DNA of 7,904 nucleotides from the NCBI GenBank assembly GCA_001802655.1, contig MGZO01000117.1, positions 26,803 through 34,706 on the forward strand, written 5' to 3'. The stretch comes from Hydrogenophilales bacterium RIFOXYD1_FULL_62_11. GTDB taxonomy: Bacteria; Pseudomonadota; Gammaproteobacteria; Burkholderiales; Thiobacillaceae. Both the position numbers and the translations under genes were made by a program. Positions 1-7,457 of the stretch are shown here, piece by piece (within the stretch, counting starts at the first letter, position 1; every line of letters begins with the position of its first letter). Below the pieces are notes generated by a model. That model had not been told where the DNA came from and did not search any database. It worked only from the letters and a program-made list of their open reading frames with translations.

Positions 1-6
1 GACAAA

Positions 7-876
7 CTAGGCGGCAAGCGCAGGACGTCCCATCATCATCGCCAGGGTGGTAGCGAGTTCGTCGCGCATCTGGCGACGGTCGATGATGCGGTCGATCGCG
101 CCTTTTTCCTGCAAAAACTCGGCGCGCTGAAAGCCTTCCGGCAAGGTCTCGCGCACGGTCTGCTCGATCACGCGCGGGCCGGCAAAACCGATCAGCGCAT
201 TCGGCTCGGCGATGATCAAGTCGCCCAGCATGGCGAAGCTCGCCGACACGCCGCCCATGGTGGGATCGGTCAACACCGAGATAAACGGCAAGCGATGACG
301 CGAGAGCTGCGTCAACGCGGCCGAGGTTTTGGCCATCTGCATCAACGAAAACAGGCCTTCCTGCATCCGCGCGCCGCCGCTGGCCGCAAAACAGATGAAG
401 GCCGAGTTCGATTCGATCGCCGCTTCCACGCCCAGCACAAAGCGCTCTCCAACGACCGAGCCCATCGAGCCGCCCATGAACTTGAATTCAAATGCCGCCA
501 CCACGACCGGCAAGGCCTTGATGCTGCCGCCCATCACCACCAGCGCGTCGGTTTCCGACGTGCCGGCCTGCGCCTCTTTGAGACGATCCGGATATTTCTT
601 GCTGTCCTTGAATTTCAGTGGGTCGAGCGGCGTGATGTGGGCGCCAATTTCATGCTGCCCTTCGCCGTCCAGCAGCATCGCCAACCGCGCACGCGCGCCG
701 ACACGATGATGGTGGCTGCACTTGGGACATACCTCAAGGTTGCTTTCGAGGTCGGCGCGATACAACACTTCGTTGCATGCCGGACACTTCGACCACAAGC
801 CCTCGGGCATGGATTTCTTGTCTGCCTGCACTCGCCGCTTGATTTTGGGCGGCAGGATTTTCTGGAACCAGCTCAT
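7..876 (-). CDS. accD: Acetyl-CoA carboxylase carboxyltransferase subunit beta (AccD)
   Basis: AccD pairs with AccA to form the carboxyltransferase that moves CO2 from carboxybiotin on AccB to acetyl-CoA, giving malonyl-CoA for fatty acid synthesis in the cytoplasm. The 289-aa product has the usual family length. An N-terminal four-cysteine zinc ribbon is intact (C31, C34, C50, C53 in CPAC and CPKC pairs). The crotonase-fold body carries SGGARMQEG (166-174) and GFAGPRVIEQT (230-240), which in this family belong to the oxyanion/acyl-CoA and biotin binding regions. The ATG start follows a GGAG 7 nt upstream, and the stop is TAG at 7-9. It lies 28 nt after trpA, the usual trpA-accD neighbourhood of beta- and gammaproteobacteria. 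folC often follows in relatives, but only 6 nt remain here. Nothing in it looks broken. Confidence 0.98.
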   Translation of the reverse strand: MSWFQKILPPKIKRRVQADKKSMPEGLWSKCPACNEVLYRADLESNLEVCPKCSHHHRVGARARLAMLLDGEGQHEIGAHITPLDPLKFKDSKKYPDRLKEAQAGTSETDALVVMGGSIKALPVVVAAFEFKFMGGSMGSVVGERFVLGVEAAIESNSAFICFAASGGARMQEGLFSLMQMAKTSAALTQLSRHRLPFISVLTDPTMGGVSASFAMLGDLIIAEPNALIGFAGPRVIEQTVRETLPEGFQRAEFLQEKGAIDRIIDRRQMRDELATTLAMMMGRPALAA

Positions 877-883
877 ATGTTTT

Positions 884-887
884 CTCC
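884..887 (-). promoter_or_regulatory. Ribosome binding site of accD
   Basis: GGAG on the minus strand sits 7 nt before the accD ATG, in the 28-nt gap after trpA. It is one of only two clear Shine-Dalgarno sites seen here. The genes between fimV and accD have weak sites and probably rely on translational coupling. Confidence 0.75.
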
Positions 888-904
888 GCTCGCTTGTTTT
901 GACT

Positions 905-1711
905 TTACTTTGATGCTGCGTCTACACCGCGGCGCAAATCCTGCACCAGCGTTTTGACACGGCTGACCACTTCACTTTCGGGCGACGTTTCGATTTCATT
1001 GACGATGCGACTGCCGACCACGACCGCATCGGCGATGCGCGCCACCGCTTCGGCGGTCGCCGCGTCGCGAATGCCAAAGCCCACGCCCACCGGCAGGTCA
1101 CAGTGGCGACGGATGATGGCAATTTTCCGCGCCACCTCGTCCATATCGAGGTTGGCCGATCCGGTTACGCCCTTGAGCGACACGTAATAGATGAATCCAC
1201 CTGCGGCAGCGGCAACCCGCTCGACTCGCGATTCAGGGGTGGTCGGCGACAGCAGGAAAATCGGGTCCAGCCCGGCCGCCTTGAATACATCCGATACGCC
1301 AATCGATTCCTCTGGCGGAATATCCACCGTCAGCACGCCGTCCACGCCGGCCGCCTTTGCCGCCTGGGCAAACGTTTCATAGCCCATGCGCTCGACCGGA
1401 TTGGCATAGCCCATCAGCACCACCGGCGTCGTCGTGTTGATCTTGCGGAATTCCGCCGTCATCGCCAGCACATCCTTCAGCCCGATCTTGTTGGCCAGCG
1501 CCCGCTCCGACGCGCGCTGGATCACCGGTCCATCGGCCATCGGGTCAGAAAACGGCACCCCCAGCTCGATGATGTTTGCCCCGGCCTCGACCAGCGCATG
1601 CATCAAGGGCACCGTCAGCCCGCGACCGGGATCACCTGCGGTAATGAACGGAATCAGGGCTTTCCTGTTTTGCGCTTTCAGCGCTGCAAATGTCTGGCCA
1701 ATACGGCTCAT
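905..1711 (-). CDS. trpA: Tryptophan synthase alpha subunit (TrpA)
   Basis: TrpA cleaves indole-3-glycerol phosphate to indole and glyceraldehyde-3-phosphate, and channels indole to TrpB in the alpha2beta2 complex. The 268-aa TIM-barrel protein matches the family length. The two catalytic acids fall exactly at the E. coli/Salmonella positions: E49 in IIELGVPFSDP and D60 in MADGP. The phosphate-binding segments are YYVSLKGVTGS (175-185), GVGFGI (209-214) and GSRIV (233-237). The ATG start has only a weak GAG 6 nt upstream. It lies 40 nt after trpB, and that gap is spanned by a short open frame described separately. The stop is TAA at 905-907. The protein looks fully functional. Confidence 0.98.
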   Translation of the reverse strand: MSRIGQTFAALKAQNRKALIPFITAGDPGRGLTVPLMHALVEAGANIIELGVPFSDPMADGPVIQRASERALANKIGLKDVLAMTAEFRKINTTTPVVLMGYANPVERMGYETFAQAAKAAGVDGVLTVDIPPEESIGVSDVFKAAGLDPIFLLSPTTPESRVERVAAAAGGFIYYVSLKGVTGSANLDMDEVARKIAIIRRHCDLPVGVGFGIRDAATAEAVARIADAVVVGSRIVNEIETSPESEVVSRVKTLVQDLRRGVDAASK

Positions 1712-1752
1712 GGTGTGCTCAATCTAAAATCGGTCTTGTATGCGAGATTCAT
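1708..1752 (-). other. 14-codon open frame bridging trpB and trpA (possible coupling mini-ORF)
   Basis: The trpB stop is written TAATG, so an ATG shares its last A (1752). From there 14 sense codons run without interruption (peptide MNLAYKTDFRLSTP) to a TGA at 1710-1708. That TGA overlaps the trpA ATG as ATGA. The frame therefore connects the stop of one gene to the start of the next with no untranslated base. It has no Shine-Dalgarno of its own and would depend on reinitiation after trpB. The peptide has no Trp codon and resembles no TrpA N-terminus, so it is neither an attenuator leader nor an extension of trpA. A short frame can stay open by chance, so its use is inference. Confidence 0.3.
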
Positions 1753-2954
1753 TAAAGCGTAATCCCCGACAGCTTCGCCACGGTGTTGATGTCCTTGTCG
1801 CCGCGACCCGAGAGGTTCACCAGAATGATCTGGTCCTTCTTCATCGTCGGCGCGAGCTTTTTGGCCTGGGCGATGGCATGGCTCGACTCCAGCGCCGGAA
1901 TGATGCCCTCGAACTTGCACAGATCATGGAACGCGGCCATGGCTTCGTCGTCGTTGATGGCGACGTATTCTGCCTTGTGTGCGTCTTTCAGCCAGCTGTG
2001 TTCCGGGCCGACGCCGGGGTAGTCGAGGCCGGCCGATACGGAATGGGTTTCGATGATCTGGCCGTTATCGTCCTGCATCAGGTAGCTGCGGAAACCATGC
2101 AGGATGCCGGGGCTGCCCGCTGACAGCGGCGCGGCGTGTTTGCCTGTGGCGATGCCGGAACCGCCCGCTTCAACCCCGATCAGCTTCACTCCGGGATGGG
2201 CCAGATAGGGGTAGAAGATGCCAATGGCATTCGACCCGCCACCGACGCAGGCGAGCACGCAATCGGGCTGGCGGCCGGCCTGTTCCTGCATTTGCACGAT
2301 GGCTTCGCGGCCGATCACACACTGGAAGTCGCGCACCAGCATCGGGTAAGGATGCGGGCCGGCAGCGGTGCCGAGAATGTAGAAAGTGGACTCGACGTTG
2401 GTGACCCAGTCACGCATGGCTTCGTTGAGCGCGTCTTTCAGGGTTTTGGAACCGCTTGATACCGGCACCACGGTCGCGCCCAGCAGCTTCATGCGATAGA
2501 CGTTGGGCGACTGTCGGGCGACGTCTTCGGCGCCCATGTAGACCACGCACTCCATGCCATAGCGGGCGGCCACCGTCGCACTGGCAACGCCATGCTGGCC
2601 GGCGCCAGTTTCGGCGATGACGCGCTTTTTGCCCATGCGCCGTGCCAGCAAGGCTTGGCCGATGGTGTTGTTGATCTTGTGCGCGCCGGTGTGGTTGAGG
2701 TCTTCGCGCTTGAGATAAATCTGTGCGCCGCCGTATTGCTCGCTCAAGCGCCTGGCGTGGTACACCGGGCTGGGACGGCCGACATAGTGCTTCAGCTCGT
2801 ATTCGAATTCGGCAATGAAGGCGGGATCGTCACGTGCTTTTTCGTATTCGATGCGCAGTTCTTCGAGCGCTTCCATCAGGGTTTCGGCGACGAAAATACC
2901 GCCGTAGGGGCCGAAATGGCCGCGGGAATCGGGAAAATCAGTCAGCTTCATCAT
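1752..2954 (-). CDS. trpB: Tryptophan synthase beta subunit (TrpB)
   Basis: TrpB is the PLP enzyme that condenses indole with L-serine to give L-tryptophan, acting with TrpA. The 400-aa product is the normal TrpB1 length. K93 in NHTGAHKINN is the Schiff-base lysine. E115 in ETGAGQHG matches Salmonella E109, the catalytic glutamate. GGGSNA (238-243) binds the PLP phosphate. D311, E356 (ALESSHA) and S383 (LSGRGDKD) match residues of the domain interface and the pyridine-ring contact. The start ATG overlaps the trpF stop as ATGA (4 nt). A second ATG follows directly, so translation could begin one codon later. No strong Shine-Dalgarno is present, which fits coupling to trpF. The stop is TAA at 1752-1754. 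Confidence 0.98.
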   Translation of the reverse strand: MMKLTDFPDSRGHFGPYGGIFVAETLMEALEELRIEYEKARDDPAFIAEFEYELKHYVGRPSPVYHARRLSEQYGGAQIYLKREDLNHTGAHKINNTIGQALLARRMGKKRVIAETGAGQHGVASATVAARYGMECVVYMGAEDVARQSPNVYRMKLLGATVVPVSSGSKTLKDALNEAMRDWVTNVESTFYILGTAAGPHPYPMLVRDFQCVIGREAIVQMQEQAGRQPDCVLACVGGGSNAIGIFYPYLAHPGVKLIGVEAGGSGIATGKHAAPLSAGSPGILHGFRSYLMQDDNGQIIETHSVSAGLDYPGVGPEHSWLKDAHKAEYVAINDDEAMAAFHDLCKFEGIIPALESSHAIAQAKKLAPTMKKDQIILVNLSGRGDKDINTVAKLSGITL

Positions 2955-3565
2955 GCTTTCGCTTTCGCTATGAATTGCGCAAGCTTCTGCGCGTCCTTGA
3001 TGCCTTTACTTGCTTCTACGCCGGAGGACACATCGACTGCCCAGGGGCGCACCTGGTGTACGGCTGCGCCAATGTTGTCCGGCGTCAAACCACCTGACAA
3101 GATGATTGAGCCTGCCAGGCTCGACGGAATCAGGCTCCAGTCGAAGCGTTCGCCGGTGCCGCCTGCCACGCCGGGCACATAGGCATCAAGCAACAGACCG
3201 CGTGCCTGTTCAAAATCAGCCGCGCATTTTAACAAATCCGTGTCCCGATTGACGCGCATCGCCTTGATATAGGGCCGGCCGTGGCGTGCGCAGTCCGCAG
3301 GCGTTTCGTCGCCGTGAAATTGCAGCAAATCGAGCGGTACCAGCTTGAGGACCGCGTCGATGAATGCGGGCTCGGCATTGACAAACAGGCCAACCGATTG
3401 CACAAACGGCGGCATTGCGCGCAGCAAAGTGGCTGCGGTTTCGACCGGCACGTTGCGCGGGCTTTTTTCATAAAAAACGAAACCCAGCGCGTCTGCCCCG
3501 GCAGCGCAGGCCGCGTGCAGATCCTGTAATCGGGTAATGCCGCAGATTTTTACACGAACAGCCAT
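2951..3565 (-). CDS. trpF: Phosphoribosylanthranilate isomerase (TrpF)
   Basis: TrpF performs the Amadori rearrangement of N-(5-phosphoribosyl)anthranilate to CdRP, the third step from chorismate to tryptophan. It is a free-standing 204-aa TIM barrel, not fused to TrpC as in E. coli. The catalytic base is C8 in VKICGIT and the general acid is D127 in LLLDAYVPG. The phosphate-binding loops are LSGGLTPDN (156-164) and DVSSGVE (178-184). The ATG start lies inside the end of truA (16-nt overlap, different frame), so its expression is tied to truA. The stop TGA overlaps trpB. Placement of trpF with trpBA, apart from trpEGDC, is common in beta- and gammaproteobacteria. Confidence 0.97.
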   Translation of the reverse strand: MAVRVKICGITRLQDLHAACAAGADALGFVFYEKSPRNVPVETAATLLRAMPPFVQSVGLFVNAEPAFIDAVLKLVPLDLLQFHGDETPADCARHGRPYIKAMRVNRDTDLLKCAADFEQARGLLLDAYVPGVAGGTGERFDWSLIPSSLAGSIILSGGLTPDNIGAAVHQVRPWAVDVSSGVEASKGIKDAQKLAQFIAKAKA

Positions 3566-4329
3566 CGCTCTGAGGTTTCCGGTAGGGCAAAGTGTGCAGG
3601 ATAGCGGATGTGGGTGAGGTACAGCCCGGCCGCGTCGAACGTGGGCGCAGCGCGTGAGCGGTCGCGGCTATCCAGAATGCCGCGTATCCACCCGGGGGGG
3701 TACGCGCCCGCCCCCACCTGGATCAGGCTGCCCATGAGGTTGCGTACCATGTGGTGCAAAAATCCATCGGCACGAAAATCGCACAATAAATAGTCGCCGC
3801 GCCGCTGGATATGCAACCGTTGCAAATCCTTGATGGGTGATTTCGCCTGGCATTCAGCCGCGCGAAAGGCGGTGAAGTCGTGCTGTCCGATTAAAAGTGC
3901 CGCTGCCGCATTCATTGCCACCTCATCAAGCGGGTTGTGATGCCAGCCGATCAGGCCCTGATTCAGGCCCGGGCGCACCGCATGGTTCAACAGCACATAG
4001 CGGTACCCGCGCTGCATGGCGCCGAAACGCGCATGAAAATCCGTGCCCACTTCACGTGCCCACAGCACGGCCACGCCGGCGGGCAAATGGCTGTTAACGC
4101 CGCGCACCCAGGCCGTCAGCGGACGTATCACTTCGGTATCGAAATGCACCACCTGAAACGCGGCGTGGACACCGGTATCGGTGCGACCAGCCGTCGTGAC
4201 GCGGATCTTTTCGCCGGCAATCGTCGCCATGGCGGTTTCCAGCGCATCCTGCACGCCGCAGCCCTGCAGTTGCGACTGCCAGCCGCAAAAACCGACACCG
4301 CAATATTCCAGACCCAAGACAATTCTCAT
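3550..4329 (-). CDS. truA: tRNA pseudouridine(38-40) synthase (TruA)
   Basis: TruA converts uridines 38-40 in the anticodon arm of tRNAs to pseudouridine, supporting reading-frame maintenance. The 259-aa product is near the usual length. The catalytic aspartate is D51 in AGRTDTGVHA, the same position reported for E. coli TruA. The conserved active-site tyrosine is Y111 in GYRYVLL. Other family segments are HDFTAFRA (150-157), FLHHMVRN (190-197) and AAGLYLTHIRYP (233-244). The ATG start lies 10 nt after the upstream membrane-protein gene and has only a weak Shine-Dalgarno. The 3' end overlaps trpF by 16 nt. A run of seven C codes for part of Tyr-Pro-Pro-Gly (210-213), in frame. Confidence 0.97.
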   Translation of the reverse strand: MRIVLGLEYCGVGFCGWQSQLQGCGVQDALETAMATIAGEKIRVTTAGRTDTGVHAAFQVVHFDTEVIRPLTAWVRGVNSHLPAGVAVLWAREVGTDFHARFGAMQRGYRYVLLNHAVRPGLNQGLIGWHHNPLDEVAMNAAAALLIGQHDFTAFRAAECQAKSPIKDLQRLHIQRRGDYLLCDFRADGFLHHMVRNLMGSLIQVGAGAYPPGWIRGILDSRDRSRAAPTFDAAGLYLTHIRYPAHFALPETSERWLFV

Positions 4330-4339
4330 ACGAGGCAGA

Positions 4340-4948
4340 TCAACTCAACGCGGCAAGCAACAAGCCCGCGAGTATGACGGCGACATCGCAGCTTTGCCAG
4401 CGTGCCACCTGCAAGGTGTAAACGGTGGGGGTCGTCTCGTCCGGCAAGGGCGACAGCAGCGCATCCTGCCACCGCGCAGGTTTCGGTGCATGCTCGACGT
4501 AATCCAGCGTGAGCCCCAGGCGGACGGCAAATGCGCGCCGGTCAAAGCCGAGCCAGCTCAACGGTCTTGCCAGCACATACAGGCCATAAACCAGCTGCGG
4601 ACGCGTCGTGTAGGCCAGCAGCATCGCCAACCCGGCCAGCAGCAAACCCACGCGCGCCGCGCGCAAGGCACCCTGCTGCAAGCCGTCGATGCTCGGGCTT
4701 GCCCAGCCCAGCGTCGGCCACAGTGCGACGCCTGGCAAGGTGTACGCGTAGGTCAGCAGCAGCACCGCCAGCAACCAGCGGGTGCGGCGCAGCAATCGCA
4801 ACAGCTGAAAGCGTACAGGCGCAAACAGAAAGGCCGTCGCGGAGACGACGGCCAGTAAAGACAGCTCAGGCAGGGCAGCGCGTTCTACCGCGACTGCCCA
4901 CCCACACCACAACAGGATGCGGGCGGCCGGATGGGGGCAATTATCCAA
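4340..4948 (-). CDS. EcfT/CbiQ-like integral membrane protein, shortened C-terminus
   Basis: This 202-aa hydrophobic protein is not named with certainty. Predicted membrane segments lie near 11-24, 26-43, 57-76, 95-113 and 187-201. The stretch ALRAARVGLLLAGLAM (94-109) followed by TTRPQLVYGLYVLARPLSWLGF (114-135) and RRAFAVRLGLTLDYV (137-151) has the pattern of the T component of energy-coupling-factor transporters (EcfT/CbiQ). Typical members continue with two coupling helices bearing X-R-G motifs that contact the ATPases. Here only about 35 residues separate the LTLDYV helix from the last membrane segment, and no Ala-Arg-Gly motif remains. No ATPase or substrate-binding partner gene is in the window. 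The start is TTG at 4948-4946: two in-frame stops lie just upstream, no ATG occurs before residue 109, and a GAG precedes it by 5 nt. It overlaps the fimV end by 8 nt and stops 10 nt before truA. A later TTG at codon 13 is a less likely start. The frame is intact. Confidence 0.75.
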   Translation of the reverse strand: MDNCPHPAARILLWCGWAVAVERAALPELSLLAVVSATAFLFAPVRFQLLRLLRRTRWLLAVLLLTYAYTLPGVALWPTLGWASPSIDGLQQGALRAARVGLLLAGLAMLLAYTTRPQLVYGLYVLARPLSWLGFDRRAFAVRLGLTLDYVEHAPKPARWQDALLSPLPDETTPTVYTLQVARWQSCDVAVILAGLLLAALS

Positions 4949-7400
4949 GTGAGCTCATCAGACCTTTCGCGTCAGCTTTTTGCTTGTCGCTACCTTCGGC
5001 CAATACTTCGGTCAGGATTTCGCGCGCGCCTTCCTTGTCGCCCATTTCAACATAAGCACGGGCCAGATCGAGCTTGGTGCCGACTTCGTCGAGTTCCAGT
5101 TCGTTGTCACCCGAATCGCCCAAATCGAGATCGAGGCCGCTGAAATCGAATTTGCTGACTGGGCCATTATCCTCGTCCAGACCCAGATCCAGATCCAGTT
5201 TCAGATCGTCTGCCGGGGCGGCAGGCAAGTCCAGGTCGGGCAAATCAAAATCCAGACCTTGCGTATTTGCTTCCTGATAGGCAGGGGCTTCCGCCGGGGC
5301 TGAAGGCGTATCGAAATTCAGGACATGCCCAGCTGATTCAAACTCCAGCGGTGCACTGGTTACCGGATCGGACTCGAGTTCGGGTGCAAAGTCGGGTTCC
5401 GTCATCACGTCCGCAACCGGGTCGGCCGATGCGGGCGCCGCAAACGGCTCGGGCTCAAGCGCGACAGCGCCGCCCGCGATGACATCGGTTGCCGCCACGG
5501 TTCCAACTGCAACAGCAGGCGTAACTGACTGCACGCCACCATACAGCGGATTGGTCGGATCAATGCTGCGTCCCATTTCACAAGCCTTGTCCCACAGCGG
5601 ACTCTGCTTGTTGCCCAGCGCGGCATACAACTCGCCGGCGACCGATTCGAACGCGGTCGTGTTGCGCCGCGCGGCATACACTTCCAGCAGCTTGACGCGA
5701 ACCTCGGGACGATCCGGATTCTTGTTGATGGCTTCCTTGAGGATTTCCTCAGCCTGCGCATCACGCCCGTAAGCCATATAGACCTCGGCTTCGGCAATCG
5801 GATCGACATCGTGCGTGTCGATCGTGCCCAAGCCGGCCTGGCTGAAATCGGTGAGGAAAGAGGTATCGCCGGTATTGATGCTGCCACCCGATGCCGCACC
5901 GCCGATCACTGAAGTCGGGCGCACATCGCCGCCGCTCATGATGCTGTCGTCCAGCGCTGCGCCGGTTTTGCGACGACGGCCACTGCCACCTGCCATCATC
6001 CACCACAGCGCGCCGCCCAGACCCAGCGCAACCAGCGCGCCGCCCCAATACATCGGATTGGCCAGCAGGGGCGTGAACCAGTTTTCGGTGGGCGCGACAG
6101 GCGCCTCGACGGCAGCGACGGGCGCAGGCTTCTGGACAACAGGCGCCGGGACTGGCGCGGGAACCTGCACCACCGGTGCGGCCGCCACGACGACCGGCTC
6201 GCTGGCAGCGCCAGCATTCGCCTGTTCCTTCATCTCGATCAGCTTTTGCGCATCCTGGATCTGTTTCTCCAGCATGGCCGCACGCTGCTCAGATTCCTTC
6301 ATCGCATTTTGGCGAGCAATCGCGTCTTCTTCCAGCGCACGCAATTTATCCAGCTTTTCCTGCGCGGCACGCTTTTCGTCCAGCTTGCCCGCAGCGGCTG
6401 TAGCCGGTGGCGTAACCTTGGAGAGTTTCAATACGTCTTTTTGAGCATCCGGCGCGGGCTTGGCGCGATCTTCCACCTTGGGTGTGAGCTTGCCGCTGCT
6501 GGCCTGGCTCGGTGCGGGTTCTGCCGCAGGGGCCTCTTGAACCTTGCCGGCGAGGCTCTGGCGATACGCACGCCAGTCATCCGATTGCAGTTTGATTTCG
6601 CGCACGGCTTCCCGCTGTGGAATGCTGGCTGCCTTTTCTGTCGAGGGAACGGCCAGCGTCACCCCCGCTTTCATGCGGTTCATGTTGCCTTCAAAGGCCT
6701 GGGGGTTCTCGCGATACAACCCAACGAGGGCCTGCTCAAGACTGACACCTGCCGGCCGCATTTTCTTTGCAATTCCACTCAGCGTGTCACCGCGCTTGAC
6801 CCTCACCTGGTCCGGTGCGGCTGATGCCACAACGGGTTGCGGCGCGGGCTCGGCTGCGGGTACAGGGGCTTTGGCAGCAACGGGGGCGGAGGGTTTGTCT
6901 GCCGCCGGTGCTTGATCAGCAACCGGTGGGGGCGTGCGCCGGGTAACGGGCGGCTTCGTCGGGGTCACCACAACAGGCGCAACCGATTGCTGGGGCGCCA
7001 TGCCGGGCGGATCGAGCAACATCGTGTATTCACGTACCAGGCGACCGGATGCCCAGTTCAGCTCAATCAGCATGTCCACAAAAGGGTCGTTCACCGGACG
7101 GCTTGAAGTCACCTTCAATACCGATTTACCGTTGGGTTTTTTCTCTACGGAAAAACGCAGTGAAGAAAGCACCGGAGCAAACTCGACGTTCGCATCCCGG
7201 AAAGCCTGATCTGAAGCGAGGCTGGCCGACAGACTTTCGAGTTCAGCCTTGTCTGCCGCAAACAACTCTATCTCGGCAGCGAGCGGCTGTCCCAGCGCCG
7301 AGTTGACTGACATTTTACCGAGCCCGGCAGCATGCACCATGAGGGGCACGGTAATCAGCCCTGCGGCCACCAGCTGGGTGGTGAATCGCTTCAATTTCAT
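4941..7400 (-). CDS. fimV: FimV/HubP family polar hub protein (LysM, TM, TPR)
   Basis: FimV-family proteins sit at the cell pole in the inner membrane, bind peptidoglycan, and organise type IV pili, twitching and, in HubP relatives, polar flagella and chemotaxis proteins. The 819-aa product has the full family layout. A signal peptide covers about 1-24 (MKLKRF... ending VHA). The conserved N-terminal FimV region follows (25-132). A LysM domain lies at about 199-253, starting VRVKRGDTLSGIA. Ala/Pro-rich linkers flank it, and a charged coiled coil spans about 338-394. A membrane helix (450-470) is followed by RRRK. TPR-like repeats lie at 533-597, an acidic Asp-Leu-rich linker at 711-773, and the FimV C-terminal domain at 776-819. 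The ATG at 7400 was chosen because it starts a proper signal peptide and has GGAG 8 nt upstream. A GTG at 7427 would add nine hydrophilic residues before it. A sigma-28-like motif lies about 58 nt upstream. Confidence 0.95.
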   Translation of the reverse strand: MKLKRFTTQLVAAGLITVPLMVHAAGLGKMSVNSALGQPLAAEIELFAADKAELESLSASLASDQAFRDANVEFAPVLSSLRFSVEKKPNGKSVLKVTSSRPVNDPFVDMLIELNWASGRLVREYTMLLDPPGMAPQQSVAPVVVTPTKPPVTRRTPPPVADQAPAADKPSAPVAAKAPVPAAEPAPQPVVASAAPDQVRVKRGDTLSGIAKKMRPAGVSLEQALVGLYRENPQAFEGNMNRMKAGVTLAVPSTEKAASIPQREAVREIKLQSDDWRAYRQSLAGKVQEAPAAEPAPSQASSGKLTPKVEDRAKPAPDAQKDVLKLSKVTPPATAAAGKLDEKRAAQEKLDKLRALEEDAIARQNAMKESEQRAAMLEKQIQDAQKLIEMKEQANAGAASEPVVVAAAPVVQVPAPVPAPVVQKPAPVAAVEAPVAPTENWFTPLLANPMYWGGALVALGLGGALWWMMAGGSGRRRKTGAALDDSIMSGGDVRPTSVIGGAASGGSINTGDTSFLTDFSQAGLGTIDTHDVDPIAEAEVYMAYGRDAQAEEILKEAINKNPDRPEVRVKLLEVYAARRNTTAFESVAGELYAALGNKQSPLWDKACEMGRSIDPTNPLYGGVQSVTPAVAVGTVAATDVIAGGAVALEPEPFAAPASADPVADVMTEPDFAPELESDPVTSAPLEFESAGHVLNFDTPSAPAEAPAYQEANTQGLDFDLPDLDLPAAPADDLKLDLDLGLDEDNGPVSKFDFSGLDLDLGDSGDNELELDEVGTKLDLARAYVEMGDKEGAREILTEVLAEGSDKQKADAKGLMSSLG

Positions 7401-7401
7401 C

Positions 7402-7418
7402 CCGTTATCTCCGTTATC
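7402..7418 (-). repeat. Tandem 9-nt repeat spanning the fimV ribosome binding site
   Basis: The segment GATAACGG occurs twice, 9 nt apart, directly before the fimV ATG. The Shine-Dalgarno GGAG (7412-7409) lies at the junction of the two copies, 8 nt from the ATG. Gain or loss of a copy would leave a GGAG/GGGG near the start but change the spacing. Two copies only, so this may be chance. Confidence 0.5.
7409..7412 (-). promoter_or_regulatory. Ribosome binding site of fimV
   Basis: GGAG on the minus strand, 8 nt before the ATG at 7400. It decides in favour of this start over the GTG at 7427, which would place the signal peptide nine residues inside the protein. Confidence 0.75.
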
Positions 7419-7457
7419 GCCCCGCACAGCAGGGCTGTTGAATCCTTGACGCCATTA

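Noticed and set aside
295..957. A 220-codon plus-strand open frame opposite accD
   Set aside because: It lies wholly or mostly antisense to a clearly functional accD, has an Arg/His-rich shadow composition, and shows no recognisable domain.
1708..1752. Trp attenuator leader peptide in the trpB-trpA gap
   Set aside because: The 14-codon peptide contains no Trp codon, and no terminator/antiterminator pair is visible.
1103..1762. A 219-codon plus-strand open frame opposite trpA
   Set aside because: It is a shadow of trpA in a GC-rich genome, with no start-site support or domain pattern.
3694..3700. Run of seven G (C on the coding strand) in truA as a phase-variation tract
   Set aside because: It is short, in frame, and codes conserved Tyr-Pro-Pro-Gly. 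truA is a housekeeping gene.
4181..4858. A 225-codon plus-strand open frame opposite truA and the EcfT-like gene
   Set aside because: It crosses two convincing minus-strand genes and its Gln/Arg-rich translation looks like antisense noise.
5815..6444. A 209-codon plus-strand open frame opposite fimV
   Set aside because: Its Ala/Thr/Gly/Ser-rich product mirrors the Ala/Pro-rich linkers of FimV on the other strand.
7401..7427. A longer fimV start at the GTG at 7427
   Set aside because: It adds a hydrophilic GDNGDNG stretch made by the 9-nt repeat before the signal peptide, while the ATG at 7400 has a well-placed GGAG.
7426..7438. ACAGC-CCT-GCTGT hairpin in the fimV leader as a riboswitch or attenuator
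   Set aside because: A single 5-bp stem in a roughly 50-nt leader is too small for a riboswitch, and there is no alternative pairing or T-run.
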